Positions 15,859-24,424 of a stretch of 64,000 nucleotides of DNA are shown piece after piece. Below the pieces are notes generated by a model. It searched no databases. It saw nothing but the letters and a program-made list of their open reading frames with translations, and was not told the DNA's origin. This stretch comes from Emticicia sp. 21SJ11W-3 (GTDB taxonomy: Bacteria; Bacteroidota; Bacteroidia; Cytophagales; Spirosomataceae): NCBI RefSeq assembly GCF_024138715.1, contig NZ_CP092074.1, positions 4,898,001 through 4,962,000 on the forward strand. Reading direction: 5' to 3'. The translations under genes and the position numbers were made by a program. Numbering within the stretch: the stretch's first letter is position 1; each line of letters opens with the position of its first letter.

Positions 15859-17040
15859 ATGCTAAAGCTCCCCCTAAAAATAGTTTTTTTATGTTTTTTT
15901 GTGAGTTATTCGGTTTACAGTCAACAAGCAGGGGCGTCGAAAAATAATAATAATTTTAAAGCAAAAATTACCCATGTTGAAATAGCAGGCAGAGAGGTTT
16001 CGTTAAATAAGAGTTATGTTGTTGATTACGACCACAATGTGCTGCAATTTACTTTTGCTGTAACGCCTCCTGCACGTGATTCGTTAATTTTTAAATATCG
16101 CATTGTTGAAGACAGCTTTGAAGGACCCAAGTCTACTGATTGGTCAATAGCCAAAGGTAATTCAGCAAAAGTTGACAGCCTGAAACCGGCTGCCTATCAT
16201 TTTGAGGTAAAAGCCATTGACACCAACAAGGTAGAAAGCCTGCCAGCCGTAATAGAATTTAAGATTGAGTATCCGTGGTGGCGTTCCTGGTGGTTCTGGG
16301 GTGTTTGCTTTATTACACTTTTTGGTCTTTTTTATGGCCGGGAACGCTTCCTGAAATTCTGGTCTGACGAAGAGCAGCGGCATCACCGGCAGGTAACTGA
16401 GTTAGAGCTCAGAACACTTCAGTTGCAGATGAACCCGCATTTTGTATTTAATGCCCTGAATGCTGTGCAAAGCTTCATATTAAACCGTGACACCATCTCG
16501 GCGAACAATTATTTATCGAAATTTGCAAATCTTATCAGGCTTTTCCTCGACTCGTCTCGTAGTAAGTACATTACACTTGCCGACGAAATAAAGCTTTTGA
16601 GCCTGTATGTTGAAATTGAAATGATGCGATTTGAAAACAAGTTTGAGTTTCATTTACACGTGGCGCCTGATATAGACAGATTTGTTGAAATACCAACCAT
16701 GATTCTGCAGCCATTTATTGAAAATGCTATCAACCATGGGCTCCGGTATAAAGAGGGCAAAGGTAATCTGTATATGAGTTTTTATAACCAGGGCAAGTAC
16801 CTGGTTTGCAGAATAGAAGATGATGGCGTAGGGCGTGATAAAGCCAAACAGATTCAGTCGAAATCAAGGAAAGGTTATAAATCGCAGGGCCTAAAAATAA
16901 CCGAAGAACGTTTGCATACTTTTAATTTAATTGCTGATGCCGATATTCATTTTATGGTTGAAGACCGTCTGAAGCCCCCCTATGAACCCGGGGTAGACAT
17001 TGGCACGACTATTGAGATTAAATTCCCTGAATTCCACTAG
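15859..17040 (+). CDS. LytS-type sensor histidine kinase with periplasmic Y_Y_Y domain
   Basis: The 393-residue sensor begins with a signal peptide (FLCFFVSYSVYSQ), then a periplasmic beta-sandwich of the Y_Y_Y kind (about residues 35-135, with PAAYHFEVKAIDTN), one membrane helix (WWFWGVCFITLFGLFYG, ~141-160) and a cytoplasmic kinase of the LytS/His_kinase family. The phospho-acceptor is His194 in LQMNPHFVFNALN and the ATPase part shows N-box FIENAINHGL and GVGRDKA. The usual upstream propeller repeats of Bacteroidota one- or hybrid sensors are missing, so the periplasmic part is minimal. It precedes its LytTR response regulator. The signal is unknown. Confidence 0.9.
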   Translation: MLKLPLKIVFLCFFVSYSVYSQQAGASKNNNNFKAKITHVEIAGREVSLNKSYVVDYDHNVLQFTFAVTPPARDSLIFKYRIVEDSFEGPKSTDWSIAKGNSAKVDSLKPAAYHFEVKAIDTNKVESLPAVIEFKIEYPWWRSWWFWGVCFITLFGLFYGRERFLKFWSDEEQRHHRQVTELELRTLQLQMNPHFVFNALNAVQSFILNRDTISANNYLSKFANLIRLFLDSSRSKYITLADEIKLLSLYVEIEMMRFENKFEFHLHVAPDIDRFVEIPTMILQPFIENAINHGLRYKEGKGNLYMSFYNQGKYLVCRIEDDGVGRDKAKQIQSKSRKGYKSQGLKITEERLHTFNLIADADIHFMVEDRLKPPYEPGVDIGTTIEIKFPEFH

Positions 17041-17192
17041 ATTCGGTTAATTTATCTTAACGGCCCTGATAAGTAATCGGTAACCAATGCTTTAAAACTT
17101 AGTATCTTTAATTATTTTTGTGGCTTTCAAAATGAGTCCACTTACTTTGCTGGTTTATCTGGCAGAAAGCAAATTAAAAAACATATCTTTTT

Positions 17193-17945
17193 ATGTATAA
17201 GGCTATCATTGTTGATGACGAAAACCGAAGTGTTGAAACCCTGAGCAGTATCATTTATCTTTTCTGTTCTACAGAAGTTGAAGTAATAGGTACTGCCAAC
17301 TCAATACAAGAGGCGTATCAGCTTATTCAGGAAAAATCACCCGATATAGTTTTTTTAGATGTAGAGATGCCGCATGGCAGTGGTTTTGATTTGCTTGAAA
17401 AATTCAGTAACCCCAAGTTTGAAGTAATTTTTACAACCGGGTTTGACCACTACGCTGTTACCGCCATTAAATTCAGCGCCTTAGACTACTTACTAAAACC
17501 AATTAATATTGAAGAGCTAAAGCAGGCAATAGCCAAAGCAAAAGAACGGATAGAGAAAAGAAACAGCCAGCAGAACTTTAATCATCTGATCCAGAATCTT
17601 AGAAACCCCCGCGACAAAACCAATAAAATTCCTTTACCAATACTGAATGGCTTTCAGTTCGTGCCTGTCAATAGTATTATTTATTGCGAAGCCGACGAAG
17701 ACTATACACATATATACCTGAACGATAATCAGAAAATTACGGTCTCAAAAAGTATTAAGGATTTTGAAGATTTGCTGGCAAATTATGATTTCTTCCGTAT
17801 CCATCATTCTTTCCTAGTTAACCGCGATTACATCAAACGCTATACAAAAGGAGAAGGCGGCACCATTACTACTGATCAGGGAACCGAACTGCCGGTATCG
17901 CGCAGGCGTAAAGCTGAGTTCCTGGAGTGGCTAAGCAATATATAA
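17193..17945 (+). CDS. LytTR-family response regulator
   Basis: The 250-residue regulator has a receiver domain (residues ~1-120; phosphate acceptor Asp56 in DIVFLDVEMP, conserved DDE at the start and Lys in LDYLLKPI) and a C-terminal LytTR DNA-binding domain (~145-245, with CEADEDYTHIYL and FFRIHHSFLVNRDYI). It lies 152 bp after the sensor kinase on the same strand and is its natural partner. The targets of LytTR regulators are often cell-surface or autolysis genes; none is evident next to it except the following stand-alone LytTR gene. Confidence 0.92.
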   Translation: MYKAIIVDDENRSVETLSSIIYLFCSTEVEVIGTANSIQEAYQLIQEKSPDIVFLDVEMPHGSGFDLLEKFSNPKFEVIFTTGFDHYAVTAIKFSALDYLLKPINIEELKQAIAKAKERIEKRNSQQNFNHLIQNLRNPRDKTNKIPLPILNGFQFVPVNSIIYCEADEDYTHIYLNDNQKITVSKSIKDFEDLLANYDFFRIHHSFLVNRDYIKRYTKGEGGTITTDQGTELPVSRRRKAEFLEWLSNI

Positions 17946-18286
17946 TGAAGCTGACACCGAAACTGCCCGGTATTATATTTTTTTATCCGAAAAACCACCA
18001 AACGGCTTGCTAAGCAATTCCCTGAACCGGTATTACCAGTTTGGTATTTGATTAAGTGGATATAAATTTGCAAGAAACCTCAACTTTTATATAAAAATAT
18101 CTTAATCAGACCTGTTTTTTTGTGTCGCCAGATACCCCCAAAAACACAAAATTGTATAAAAGCAAGACACAATATCATTCACGCCACTTATCTATTCTTT
18201 TCTGCCATTTACCGAATCGTTGTTGTACCAGTTTCAGCCCCGGTTTAAATTGCCTTATATTTTTAATTTTAAGCTTTCCGTGAAGA
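17946..18286 (+). other. Intergenic region with promoter and long leader before the solo LytTR gene
   Basis: This 341-bp stretch has no credible ORF. It holds one strong promoter (18040-18070) and then about 210 bp of untranslated leader before the LytTR gene. In the leader TTTTGTGT and ACACAAAA could pair across about 20 nt. No terminator with a T-run was found after the response-regulator gene. Confidence 0.5.
18040..18070 (+). promoter_or_regulatory. Consensus Bacteroidota promoter (TTTG - 19 bp - TAAATTTG)
   Basis: TTTG at 18040-18043, a 19-bp spacer and TAAATTTG at 18063-18070 match the Bacteroidota housekeeping consensus in every position. It is directed at the LytTR gene, whose start is 216 bp downstream, predicting a long 5' leader. 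Confidence 0.55.
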
Positions 18287-18757
18287 ATGAGTAAGCTGAT
18301 TTACAAGACACCGTTCAGTACTGAAGGGTTTAAGGTAGTCCAACAGATGGAAAGCCAAACTGCCGTAGAAAATTTATCCATGAGAGTTGCAGGAAAACGC
18401 AACATGGTTAATCTCAGCGATATTTTGTATCTGAAAAGTGCTAAGAATTATACGATATTTAAACTGGCTGATGGTAGAGAAATCATAAGTTCAAAAACTC
18501 TGCGAATTTTTGAAGAAGAATTGAATGAGATTGTCAACTTTGTCAGATTACACCGTTCTTACATTATTAACCTTGAACACGTTAAAGACCTATACTTTAA
18601 TTGTCGTGGTGGGGAAGTATTGATTCAGGACGAAAAAATTGTTATTTCAAGAAGAAAAGCTGCTGATTTCCGGCGAAAATACCGGAAATATCTGAGAACA
18701 ACAGGGCAAAATGTTTCTTCAACCATCAAATTAAAGACGACTATCAGGATGTCATAG
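18287..18757 (+). CDS. Stand-alone LytTR DNA-binding protein
   Basis: The 156-residue protein has no receiver domain. After ~30 variable residues a LytTR domain runs from about residue 34 to 135, seen in DILYLKSAKNYTIFKLADGR, FVRLHRSYIINLEHV and KIVISRRKAADF. Without a receiver it must be controlled by level, partner or ligand rather than phosphorylation. It follows the kinase/regulator pair but has its own promoter and terminator. It may share target sites with that regulator, acting as competitor or co-activator; this is inference. Confidence 0.85.
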   Translation: MSKLIYKTPFSTEGFKVVQQMESQTAVENLSMRVAGKRNMVNLSDILYLKSAKNYTIFKLADGREIISSKTLRIFEEELNEIVNFVRLHRSYIINLEHVKDLYFNCRGGEVLIQDEKIVISRRKAADFRRKYRKYLRTTGQNVSSTIKLKTTIRMS

Positions 18758-18801
18758 TAAGACATCATAAAGAATATTTTTTACTTTTTGGGTTACGATA
18801 A

Positions 18802-18835
18802 TAGGGTGCTGGCTAATCTGGCGCCTTATTTTTTT
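18802..18835 (+). terminator. Intrinsic terminator after the solo LytTR gene
   Basis: TAGGGTGC (18802-18809) pairs with GCGCCTTA (18821-18828) including two G-T pairs, followed by a run of seven or more T. It is 45 bp after the stop. Confidence 0.7.
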
Positions 18836-18973
18836 GTACTATAGGTAACACCGTTGTAAAACTTTTCTTTAAAAAACAGGCTTGCAGGAGAGTACATGAA
18901 GATATCTTCAAAAAATTACCGAAGTTTGCCGGTAAATTATAAGATTTACTGCAACAAAATTTGAAATAAAAGC

Positions 18974-21055
18974 ATGGAAAATACCCTGACATTCAACCAT
19001 GTTAGCTACCTGTGGGACCACAACAAAGCCGCCGAATTAGCCAATAATGAAGTTGACCTCTTCATCTATCGTTCAAACCTGCTCGGAGCCGACCTACGCC
19101 TGACCAATTATGCCGGTGGCAACACTTCATGCAAAATAACCGAAGCCGACCCGCTTTCAGGTGAGCCCGTAGAAGTAATGTGGGTGAAAGGTTCGGGCGG
19201 AGACATAGGCACCCTTACCAGAAAAGGCTGTGCCAATTTGTATGTTGACCGCCTGCACACTCTGAAAATACGTTACAGAGGTCTGGCGTTTGAAGACGAA
19301 ATGGTGGGCTTGTTTGACCACTGCCTTTTTGACCCCAAATGTGCCGCCCCCTCTATAGATACCCCGCTGCACGGTTTACTGCCATTTAAACATATAGACC
19401 ACCTGCACCCCGATGCCCTGATAGCCATTGCGGCCAGCAAAGACGGCGACCAGATTATGAAAGAAATATGGGGCGATACCATAGCCTGGCTGCCCTGGCA
19501 GCGCCCTGGTTTTGATTTAGGCCTTCAACTTGAAGAAACAGTTAAAAGCAACCCGAATCTGAGAGGTGTCATTCTTGGTGGGCATGGCTTGTTTACCTGG
19601 GGTAACACGTCTTACGAGTCGTACCTGAACACGCTTGAGGTTATAGAAATGGCGTCAGTGTATCTGGAGCAGAATTACGGCAAAAAACGCCCTGTGTTTG
19701 GTGGCTCCAGAATAGAGTCAAAAGCAGCAGAAGACAGAAAAACTGCAGCGGCAGAAATTATGCCAGTGCTAAGAGGGCTGGCATCAAGCTACAGACGCAT
19801 GGTGGGTCATTTTACTGACGATGCCCGCGTGCTTGAATTTGTGAACTCAAACGACCTCGAAAGACTGGCACAAAAAGGCACAAGCTGCCCCGACCACTTC
19901 TTGCGTACCAAAATACGTCCGCTGGTACTAAGCGGAACCACCAAAGAAGCAATAGAAGCCCAGTTTGAGGCCTATAGAGCCGACTATACCGCTTATTATG
20001 AACGTTGCAAACATGCCGACAGCCCCGCTATAAGAGATACCAACCCGGTAGTAATTCTGTATCCGGGGGTTGGTATGTTTTCTTTTGCTAAAGACAAGCA
20101 AACCGCACGCGTAGCTGCTGAATTTTATACCAACGCCATAAATGTAATGAAAGGCGCCGAGGCGATATCAGAATACGTGGGCCTTAGCGAACAGGAGGCA
20201 TTTAACATTGAGTACTGGCTGCTGGAAGAAGCAAAATTACAGCGTATGCCCAAGCCAAAATCATTATCTGGCAAAATAGCCTTTGTAACAGGTGGTACCG
20301 GGGGTATTGGCAAAGCCATTTGTGAAGAACTACTGAAGGAAGGTGCCTGTATTATTGCTGCCGACCGTGATTTGCTGGAAGAAACTCAAACCGAACTACG
20401 CAAAAAGTATGGCAAAGACGTGGTATTGACAGTTAAAATTGATGTGACGCAGCCAGAACCTATTGCCGAAGCCCTTAAACAGGGTGTATTGCAATTTGGC
20501 GGGGTAGATATTGTGGTTAACTGTGCCGGTTTGTCTATCTCAAAACCATTGGAAGACCATACGCTAGCCGACTGGAATATCTTGCAGGATGTGCTGGTGA
20601 AAGGCCAGTTCCTTGTATCGCAGGAGTCTGTGAAGATAATGCGCAAACAAGCATTAGATGGAGACATTGTTAACATTGCCAGCAAAAATGCTTTATTTGC
20701 CGGGCCAAACAACGTAGGTTATGGCACAGCCAAAGCCGCGCAGGCGCACATGAGCCGCTTATTGGCAGCAGAACTGGGCAAAGATAAAATACGTGTAAAC
20801 ACAGTTAACCCCGATGCCGTGCTACGCGGTAGCAAAATATGGGAAGGCGACTGGGCCGAAGGCCGTGCAAAGGCTTATGGTATTAAAGTAGAAGACCTGC
20901 CCAAAATGTATGCAGCACGCACACTTCTGAACGAAGAGATATTGACAGAAGACATAGCCAAAGCCGTACGCGTTTTTGTAGATGGCAGCCTGGCTAAATC
21001 GACCGGAAATATTCTGAATGTAGATGGCGGGGTGGCTGTTGCTTTTGTGAGATGA
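18974..21055 (+). CDS. rhaEW: Bifunctional rhamnulose-1-phosphate aldolase / L-lactaldehyde dehydrogenase
   Basis: This is a 693-residue fusion. Residues ~1-400 are a class II aldolase-like domain (GGNTSCKI, VKGSGGDIGTL, DTPLHGLLPFKHIDHLHPDA, GGHGLFTWG with metal-binding His). Residues ~430-690 are a short-chain dehydrogenase with the dinucleotide loop VTGGTGGIGKAI, NCAGLS, and the YGTAK catalytic Tyr-Lys pair. Proteins with this architecture (RhaEW) split L-rhamnulose-1-phosphate to dihydroxyacetone phosphate and L-lactaldehyde and oxidise the latter to L-lactate. The neighbours (rhamnose isomerase, LutABC for lactate) support that reading. No membrane or export signal is present; it acts in the cytoplasm. 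Confidence 0.92.
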   Translation: MENTLTFNHVSYLWDHNKAAELANNEVDLFIYRSNLLGADLRLTNYAGGNTSCKITEADPLSGEPVEVMWVKGSGGDIGTLTRKGCANLYVDRLHTLKIRYRGLAFEDEMVGLFDHCLFDPKCAAPSIDTPLHGLLPFKHIDHLHPDALIAIAASKDGDQIMKEIWGDTIAWLPWQRPGFDLGLQLEETVKSNPNLRGVILGGHGLFTWGNTSYESYLNTLEVIEMASVYLEQNYGKKRPVFGGSRIESKAAEDRKTAAAEIMPVLRGLASSYRRMVGHFTDDARVLEFVNSNDLERLAQKGTSCPDHFLRTKIRPLVLSGTTKEAIEAQFEAYRADYTAYYERCKHADSPAIRDTNPVVILYPGVGMFSFAKDKQTARVAAEFYTNAINVMKGAEAISEYVGLSEQEAFNIEYWLLEEAKLQRMPKPKSLSGKIAFVTGGTGGIGKAICEELLKEGACIIAADRDLLEETQTELRKKYGKDVVLTVKIDVTQPEPIAEALKQGVLQFGGVDIVVNCAGLSISKPLEDHTLADWNILQDVLVKGQFLVSQESVKIMRKQALDGDIVNIASKNALFAGPNNVGYGTAKAAQAHMSRLLAAELGKDKIRVNTVNPDAVLRGSKIWEGDWAEGRAKAYGIKVEDLPKMYAARTLLNEEILTEDIAKAVRVFVDGSLAKSTGNILNVDGGVAVAFVR

Positions 21056-21062
21056 TACTAAC

Positions 21063-21080
21063 GCGGGGGTTCGCTCCCGC
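21063..21080 (+). promoter_or_regulatory. Stem-loop with TTCG tetraloop between rhaEW and the GntR gene
   Basis: GCGGGGG (21063-21069), loop TTCG, CTCCCGC (21074-21080) form a 7-bp stem with one G-T pair. No T-run follows, so it is more likely an RNA-stability or processing hairpin within the operon than a full terminator. The GntR start is 24 bp downstream. Confidence 0.5.
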
Positions 21081-21103
21081 ATGCTTTAAAATTATTCGGA
21101 AAA

Positions 21104-22114
21104 ATGTATAAACTACAACTCAACCCCAATGATAAAACCCCCAAGTACAAACAGATTGTACGGTCGGTCATTGCGGATATTGAGCGAACCGTTTTAAAGA
21201 AAAATGAGCAGTTGCCCTCTATCAGCGAACTAAGTGAAGAATACTACCTGGCACGTGATACCGTAGAAAAAGCCTATCGCGAACTAAAGGAACTCGGCTA
21301 TATAACTGCCGTACAGGGCAAAGGTTTTTACGTAAACGGCAAAGAACACAGCAAGATGCGTATTCTGCTGATATTTAATAAGCTGAGCTCCTACAAAAAG
21401 TTGATTTACTATGCTTTTCTGAGAGCATTAGGCAATAAAGCCACCGTTGACCTGCAGATACATCATTACAACACCCGCATTTTTGAAGAAATAATAGAAA
21501 AGAACCTGGGCAAATACAACTATTACGTGGTAATGCCGCATTTCTTTCCGGAGACCGACAAAGCGCTGGCTTTAAAAACCCTTGAAAAAATACCTGCCGA
21601 TGAACTCGTATTTTTAGACAAAGACCTTCCGGAATACCCACACCCGATATTAAGTGTGTATCAGGACTTCGAAAACGATGTTTTTGATGCGCTAGATTCT
21701 GCCAACGATTTGCTGGCCAAATATGAGCGTCTGGTTCTGATTTTCCCGAGTGACGGTAATTACCCCAGAGAAATTGTCAAGGGTTTTCGTTTCTTCTGTA
21801 TCAACTCCGGGAAAGAATTCAGCATTAAAGAAAATGCCATAGACGAAATTCCCAAACCTAAAACAGCTTATGTGGTGGTTGAGGAAACCGACCTGGCCGA
21901 CTTAATCAAGAAAACCAGGCAGACCAACTATCAACTAGGCCAGGACATCGGTCTTGTTTCTTTCAACGATACCACACTGAAAGAGTTGTTGGAAATAACC
22001 GTAATAACTACCGATTTTGAAACCATGGGGCGTACGGCCGCAGCCCTGCTCCTTGATAAAAAACAGATTAAAGTAAAAAATCCGTTTTATATTATCAGAC
22101 GCCAAAGCCTTTAA
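21104..22114 (+). CDS. GntR-family regulator with periplasmic-binding-protein-like sensor domain
   Basis: The 336-residue regulator has an N-terminal GntR winged helix (residues ~10-78, with YKQIVRSVIADIE, LPSISELSEEY, ARDTVEKAYRELKELGYI and the wing GKGFYV) and a LacI/PBP-like ligand domain (~85-330, ending in GLVSFNDTTLKELLEITVI and AAALLLDKK). Its place between the aldolase fusion and the isomerase marks it as the likely local regulator, with a rhamnose-derived sugar as effector. Regulators of this architecture are common in Bacteroidota sugar clusters. No operator was identified with confidence. Confidence 0.88.
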   Translation: MYKLQLNPNDKTPKYKQIVRSVIADIERTVLKKNEQLPSISELSEEYYLARDTVEKAYRELKELGYITAVQGKGFYVNGKEHSKMRILLIFNKLSSYKKLIYYAFLRALGNKATVDLQIHHYNTRIFEEIIEKNLGKYNYYVVMPHFFPETDKALALKTLEKIPADELVFLDKDLPEYPHPILSVYQDFENDVFDALDSANDLLAKYERLVLIFPSDGNYPREIVKGFRFFCINSGKEFSIKENAIDEIPKPKTAYVVVEETDLADLIKKTRQTNYQLGQDIGLVSFNDTTLKELLEITVITTDFETMGRTAAALLLDKKQIKVKNPFYIIRRQSL

Positions 22115-22141
22115 TCAGATTCAACCTAAAATCTATAAAAA

Positions 22142-23422
22142 ATGCTTACTACAGATATTATTCAAAAACATAATGAAACCCTAGCAGCAGACCACCAGTT
22201 TAAACTGGCCTACATCTCAGAGCTGCTTAGCAGAAAAGGTATTGACCCACAAGAGATAATTGATAAAATCAAGGCTTTTCAGGTAGCTATACCCAGCTGG
22301 GCTTTAGGTACAGGCGGAACCCGCTTCGGGCGCTTTCCGAATGGTGGAGAACCCCGGAATCTGGAAGAAAAAATTGAAGATGTTGGGCTTATTCATCAAC
22401 TGAACGGCTCATCAGATTCTATATCATTACATATACCCTGGGATATCCCCTCTGATGCTCAGGCTATCAAACAACTACTAAAGGCGAATCACCTGACCAT
22501 CGACTCTGTTAATTCCAATACTTTTCAAGACCAAAAAGACCAGCCTTATTCTTATAAATTCGGCTCTTTGTCGCACACCAAAACAGACAGCCAAAGCCTG
22601 GCCATAGAACATAACATTGCCTGTATTGAATACGGTAAACAACTGGACTCAAAGGTACTTACGGTCTGGCTGGCCGATGGCTCCAATTTTCCGGGGCAAC
22701 AGCATTTCCGCCGGGCTTATCAACGCACTGCTAGTGCCCTTTCAACTATTTATGAAGCTATGCCTGCTGACTGGACCATGCTGATTGAGTATAAACCTTA
22801 CGAACCGTTTTTTTACTCAATGGTAATACCAGACTGGGGTACCTCCTATTCGCTTTGCCAGCAAATCGGTAAAAACGCTCAGGTACTGGTAGATTTGGGG
22901 CATCACCTGCCCAATACCAATATTGAACAGATTGTAGGCCGCTTAATGCATTTCGGGCGCCTGGGTGGTTTTCATTTCAATGGGTCCATGTATGGCGATG
23001 ACGACCTTACCACCGGCAGCATTAAGCCGTATCAGTTCTTCCTGATTTTCAACGAACTGGTTGATGGAATGCAGGATGAAGCAGTAAAAAATCCTCCGCT
23101 GGCCTGGATGATTGATGCCAGCCATAACACCAAAGACCCCATTGAAGACCTACTGCAATCGGTCAATGCCATTCTGGCTACTTATGCCAAAGCCTTGCTG
23201 GTAGACAGAGTGGCACTGGCAGACGCCCAGGAAAACAATGATGTGCTACGTGCAGAAGAAATACTGAGAGATACTTTCTTTACAGATGTAAGGTCTTTGG
23301 TTTCTGAAGCAAGCCGCCAGTTGGGTGGTGCGCTCGACCCGGTTGGCACTTTCAGAAATGGTAAGATTCGCGAAGGTCTAATCTCAAAAAGAGGCAAATT
23401 CAGCGTAGCTACCGGTTTGTAA
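22142..23422 (+). CDS. rhaI: L-rhamnose isomerase (RhaI type)
   Basis: The 426-residue TIM-barrel sugar isomerase belongs to the RhaI/L-rhamnose catabolism isomerase group (Pseudomonas-type), not the enteric RhaA family. Visible segments are ALGTGGTRFGRFP near the N-terminus, LHIPWD, VLTVWLADGSNFPGQ, LIEYKPYEPFFYS, VLVDLGHHLPNTNIE, GGFHFNGSMYGDDDL and the Asp/His metal ligands they contain. It converts L-rhamnose to L-rhamnulose in the cytoplasm. It starts 28 bp after the GntR gene and ends just before a hairpin terminator, giving an operon rhaEW-gntR-rhaI. Rhamnulokinase is not in this window. Confidence 0.9.
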   Translation: MLTTDIIQKHNETLAADHQFKLAYISELLSRKGIDPQEIIDKIKAFQVAIPSWALGTGGTRFGRFPNGGEPRNLEEKIEDVGLIHQLNGSSDSISLHIPWDIPSDAQAIKQLLKANHLTIDSVNSNTFQDQKDQPYSYKFGSLSHTKTDSQSLAIEHNIACIEYGKQLDSKVLTVWLADGSNFPGQQHFRRAYQRTASALSTIYEAMPADWTMLIEYKPYEPFFYSMVIPDWGTSYSLCQQIGKNAQVLVDLGHHLPNTNIEQIVGRLMHFGRLGGFHFNGSMYGDDDLTTGSIKPYQFFLIFNELVDGMQDEAVKNPPLAWMIDASHNTKDPIEDLLQSVNAILATYAKALLVDRVALADAQENNDVLRAEEILRDTFFTDVRSLVSEASRQLGGALDPVGTFRNGKIREGLISKRGKFSVATGL

Positions 23423-23455
23423 AATTTCTCATTTAACATTTTAATAGAAAATACT

Positions 23456-23496
23456 CACCAAGTCTTGTCTTTCTTTACAAAACTTGGTGTTATTTT
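23456..23496 (+). terminator. Intrinsic terminator after rhaI
   Basis: CACCAAGTCTTGT (23456-23468) pairs with ACAAAACTTGGTG (23477-23489) with one mismatch, 8-nt loop, then TTATTTT. The right arm covers an upstream in-frame ATG (23484) of the next ORF, which argues for the later start at 23538 there. Confidence 0.7.
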
Positions 23497-23537
23497 GCAT
23501 GGTATCATTATTCATTAATTGCACCCGACTATTTAGA

Positions 23538-24404
23538 ATGAAAAAAATCCTGACATTAACTTTATTTTGTTTGTTTTCTTTTGCGGCTTCATCGCAACAA
23601 ATTGACCCCAAAGAATGGAAGCAACTCTTTAACGGAAAAAACCTTGACGGCTGGCATGTGAAAATCCGTAACTACGACCTGGATGACAACTTTGCCAAGA
23701 CATTCAGAGTGGAAGACGGGCTTTTGAAAGTTCGTTATGACGGCTACGATTCTTTTGCCGAGAAGTTCGGCCATATATTTTATAAAGACAAATACGCTTA
23801 TTATAGAATAGGTGTTGAGTATCGTTTCGTTGGCGACCAGGCAAAAGACGGCCCTGGCTGGGCAACCCGAAACAGTGGAATTATGATACATGGCCAGGCT
23901 CCTGAAACCATGGGCAAAGACCAGGACTTCCCGATTTCTATTGAAGTTCAGTTATTAGGCGGATTAGGAAAAGGCAACCGCACCACTTGTAACCTTTGCA
24001 CACCGGGTACCAATGTTTTTTATCAGGACAAACTCGATAAACGCCATTGCATCAACTCCACTTCGAAAACTTATGATGGCGACCAATGGGTACGTGCAGA
24101 AGTTCTGGTTCTGGGCGATTCGTTGATTCGTCATTTTATCAACGGAGAGCAGGTGTTAGAATATACCAAAACCCAAACAGGCGGCGGAAATGTGAGTGGT
24201 CATAACCCGGGCCTTCTGGTTGAAGGCAAACCACTGGCAGAAGGCACCATATCTCTACAAAGCGAGAGCCACCCGGTTGACTTCCGCAAGGTAGAAATAC
24301 TAAATCTTTGTGGTTGTACAGACCCTAAGGCCAGCAATTATAAATCTTATTATGTAAAGTCTGATAACAAATCTTGTGTATATAAGAAAAAACGCAAGAA
24401 ATAA
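23538..24404 (+). CDS. Exported DUF1080 (3-keto-disaccharide-hydrolase-like) protein with Cys-rich tail
   Basis: From ATG 23538 the protein is 288 residues with a signal peptide (LTLFCLFSFAASSQ) and one DUF1080 concanavalin-like domain (WKQLFNGKNLDGWHVKI, NSGIMIHGQAPETM, SIEVQLLGG, GTISLQSESHPVDFRKVEI). Some DUF1080 proteins hydrolyse 3-keto-glycosides or bind carbohydrate. The last ~30 residues carry GCTDPKASNYKSYYVKSDN, a short Cys motif seen as GCTDxxAxNY repeats in surface proteins of Bacteroidota. A start at 23484 would lie in the rhaI terminator. The gene sits between rhaI and lutA; whether it acts on rhamnose-containing glycans is inference. Confidence 0.85.
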   Translation: MKKILTLTLFCLFSFAASSQQIDPKEWKQLFNGKNLDGWHVKIRNYDLDDNFAKTFRVEDGLLKVRYDGYDSFAEKFGHIFYKDKYAYYRIGVEYRFVGDQAKDGPGWATRNSGIMIHGQAPETMGKDQDFPISIEVQLLGGLGKGNRTTCNLCTPGTNVFYQDKLDKRHCINSTSKTYDGDQWVRAEVLVLGDSLIRHFINGEQVLEYTKTQTGGGNVSGHNPGLLVEGKPLAEGTISLQSESHPVDFRKVEILNLCGCTDPKASNYKSYYVKSDNKSCVYKKKRKK

Positions 24405-24424
24405 GGTGCATCAGTGAGGAAGCA

